From positions 11,374,242-11,416,741 of the forward strand of contig NC_135565.1 of assembly GCF_964340395.1 (NCBI RefSeq): a stretch of DNA of 42,500 bases, in the 5' to 3' direction. The notes under the pieces are model-generated. The model ran no database searches. It was not told the origin of the DNA and worked only from the letters and a program-made list of their open reading frames with translations. This document shows, one piece after another, positions 39,876 through 42,500 of the stretch. Within the stretch, counting starts at the first letter, position 1; each line of letters opens with the position of its first letter. Source of the stretch: Glandiceps talaboti. Lineage: Eukaryota; Hemichordata; Enteropneusta; Spengelidae. The position numbers were made by a program, and so were the translations under genes.

Positions 39876-42500
39876 CAATTCAACTTATATTGATTCATCC
39901 GAACTTTACCCTCGTTTTAAGGCGATTCAATATATACTTTTGGACGTATCAAACCAAGCGTTAACAAACCATTGAATATACGGCAACGAATATTTGACTG
40001 GGTAAGATCATGTGCATTGCTTTTACCATAACTGCCACAACAAGCCTTGGAATTGGCGTGATAAGAATGAATGAATGAATCTATATGCTATATCATAACA
40101 ATGCATGGCATATGTCATTGCTGTAATACTAATAAAACCGGGTTCTATTTATTGCTTTACGCACGAATTACCCCACTATTGTTCACTCGAATTTCAATCA
40201 AACCTTTATTATTCTTCGTTAATAATGTGCATTCATCAACTTAATTGGATTTCAAGATGCAATAGTCAAGATGTATTGAAGATCAAGGTTGCGTTTAACG
40301 GGTAGTCTACTTTTTACATTAAGTCATTTCCAGTGCTGTATTCTCACATTATTACTCCATATATGTCCAATAACAACAATGCAGTTTTTCTGTCAAATCA
40401 TGGAGTTTTGAGTTTTGAGTCTGACAGATTCATGCAAGAAATTCCCTATCTAACATTTTGAGAATTTAATATATATGTCGTGAAATTGTTTGAAGAATCT
40501 AGACTTTCTATCTATATATAATACTGTTTTTTTGTATGCTTCCGAACAAAAATATCAGGAACAAATGTAGTATAGGGACCATTTGTGGTGATGAGCAAAT
40601 CAGCTTTATGTTAGGTGGTATATGCCTATTCAAATGTTTAACTAAAACCTGTCCTGACTCCCTAGCTTGACTACAATTTAATGTGAGTTTATATTGTAAC
40701 GTGAGTTCATTGCTCTCTAGACTTGTCGAATGTTTACGTAGTGAATTCTTTCAAGTGAACATTACACAGTTAGGAAAGACAACTATACGTCTCTGTAGGG
40801 ATCTGAAAACTATCATAAAGGGAAAATATGTAAAAAAAAAAAAAAATATTTAGATATATTAAACATGATATTTCACTTTTACATTCATCAAAATGGGACA
40901 TGGCCGACCTGTTGAAGGTTCATCGTGTGTTGATACTTAATAAAGAAATTATAAAATAGACACACACACACTCGTTAATTGTTGGAAACGGCATGCAGTG
41001 TTGTCACCCACAGGCATGGACTATATAAGTCCCAGTGGTTGTTTGTGGTTGTACGCCGCAAACCATATTGTGAAAGCATGCTGTATTCATGAAAACAACC
41101 CGAGTGAACTTCCTTTGCAACTGATATATCTATCGAGACCACACGGTAACTGTCCATATGTTTCAGTACATAATACATTATTTGAGTAGACAATGTGAGG
41201 TCATAAATAAAAAGATTTAAAAGTATCCATAGTAACCATTTTCCCGGAAAAATGAACGCATTTCTGCAAATGTTTACTAAATTTCTATGTCGTCTGAACT
41301 ATAGCATCTATTTCAAATTGACACGTTATTTCTTTTAAGCAAACTAGAGGGACACGACTTGATTGTAATTTTGGGGGATTGGGGTATTCATTGCTTTATA
41401 TTACCCGATATATGTGACATTGTACTTAAACACGACTTTGCTATATATAAACTACTTTAATTATAAAAAGAACATTGATGTCATCAACATGTTCTTTTTA
41501 AACCTCGATTTATCGTTCGATTTTATCATTTTTATCTGTGTGTGTATCCTGTTTTTAATTACTCTGGTGAGCTGCAGTGAACCAGTTGCTTAGCCAGCTG
41601 GGATGTCTGGTGTGTCTGCCAGCCACGGCTAATGTTAACACTTTCATTTCATATACATATATAAACAGGAAAAATCGCCATAGGACTATTTTATTGTCAT
41701 CGAAGGCAATCATAGGTAGTAATATGATATTAAAATTATTTCTTCAAAGTTAATGAACTTATATCCTGTGCTTCTTAATGCTGACTTTTAGTAACACGGT
41801 CAAATTTACTAAATTATTTTCCGTTGTTCATATATGCTGTCGAAAATAATATTGTCATATTGACGATTACGTAATTTATTTGCAAAATTTCGTGATGTGA
41901 TTTTAAGTATCAAACGCAACATTTCTTATAACCTACTGCATGCCAGCTAATTTCAATCATTGCATCTCATTAATCTTAACATAACATTCAATATACTCAC
42001 ATGTCACTTTAAATTGAATTTCGTGATCACCGTTTCATTTTTCAATTTACTATTTACTCGCTTGTCAAAGTTGTCTATATTTGATACATATTGCAATACA
42101 ACTTATACACCATGTCACTTAACATACCACACTCATTGAAAAGCTAAACGTAAATACTTCGATTTACATGATAAACGTTTTTGTGACGATTTGTGCAAAT
42201 GGAATTCACGTGTCCATTAAATCCAGACGAAATATGACAGCTATTCTCTAGCAATGCTGAGTTTCTGCCATTTTAAACAACATATTAACTTTTGACACTT
42301 CTGCCTCATCAGTTCCTGTACATTATACACAGGCTGCAATCACGGTTCGTTACAAACTGTGACCTTGTGATCTTCTACGTGGCTGATCAATCAAAAAAAA
42401 GTATTTGATAGCGACAGATTAGGCAATCATAATATGGACTTAAGTAGTGATATGTCAACTTCCATGCATGGTTGTAGACGATTTATAAACGACGATGGTC
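39876..42500. other. Unique AT-rich stretch to the right edge
   Basis: A 15-nt poly(A) lies at 40832-40846. Overlapping frames of about 63 codons (plus) and 72 codons (minus) lie at 40975-41193 and match no family I know. 'actatataagtccc' near 41021-41034 is TATA-like. A GC-richer patch lies at about 41563-41632 without an identifiable exon. One hairpin is listed separately. Confidence 0.45.
41465..41499. other. 35-nt hairpin with a one-base loop and 2-nt bulge
   Basis: 'aaaaagaacattgatg' (41465-41480) pairs with 41482-41499 ('catcaacatgttcttttt'), leaving two unpaired bases in the right arm. The very small loop means RNA would have to open a few pairs. It reads more like a short inverted duplication. 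Confidence 0.65.

Noticed and set aside
40975-41193. Overlapping frames of about 63 codons (plus) and 72 codons (minus) near a TATATAAG motif
   Set aside because: Overlap on both strands, no recognised family and no splice or polyadenylation context.

Overview
This window looks like non-coding, gene-poor eukaryotic DNA, most likely intergenic or intronic sequence from a marine invertebrate. The reasons are the AT-rich background, very dense microsatellites ((TA)n, (TATG)n, (TCTG)n, (TCAA)n, pentanucleotides), decayed non-LTR retrotransposon pieces, and a dispersed repeat ending in a conserved 'TTGCCCAAGGACT' box and a tRNA-like tail. The retroelement and repeat style fits invertebrate deuterostomes (hemichordate, amphioxus) or lophotrochozoans, but I cannot fix the phylum from sequence alone. 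I found no convincing intact protein-coding gene, no rRNA, no complete tRNA and no CRISPR. Most long open frames are microsatellites read as Thr, Ile-Tyr, Met-Tyr-Val-Cys, Ser-Val-Cys-Leu or Asn-Gln-Ser-Ile repeats.

Layout. 1-556 is an (ATC)/(ACC) trinucleotide tract and 1296-1750 a pentanucleotide (ACATA/ACATT) tract. Long (TA)n runs lie at 2143-2325, 12157-12250, 12398-12469, 13903-14009 and 14973-15027. Compound TCTG/TATG arrays occur at 5199-5302, 30419-30692 and 38320-38525, with a TCTG-only array at 32064-32258 and TATG-only arrays at 27972-28110 and 33336-33450. 7626-7962 is a TCAA/TCAG array. Minisatellites with longer units lie at 9162-9345 (about 40 bp) and 17204-17475 (70-77 bp).

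Mobile elements. Two 5'-truncated, frameshifted LINE ORF2 C-terminal fragments are recognisable from their protein motifs: 9440-9882 on the minus strand and about 34585-35345 on the plus strand. Other dispersed repeats are a module at about 31090-31440, a weaker relative near 39740-39875, and ATT-tailed 3' ends at 19430-19560 (minus), 22660-22833 (plus) and 37771-37860 (plus). A 293-bp element with 10-bp perfect terminal inverted repeats spans 10582-10874.

Structures that stand out. (1) A 426-bp imperfect inverted repeat at 38995-39420, with arms of about 205 bp around a 7-nt loop, could be a fold-back transposon or a long-hairpin RNA locus. (2) A strong 152-bp hairpin at 14066-14217 sits directly between a (TA)n tract and a CG/TG alternating tract. 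(3) Smaller near-perfect hairpins lie at 25221-25307, 37633-37659 and 41465-41499, and a 23-bp palindrome of paired CTAATTAG sites at 26195-26217. (4) Two candidate promoters were seen: a TATA box with a locally CpG-rich stretch and a splice-donor-like end (16294-16765), and an NRF1-like site abutting a TATA-like box (4807-4824). These are inferences. I see no operon-like or multi-gene system, and the best novelty candidates are the inverted repeats.
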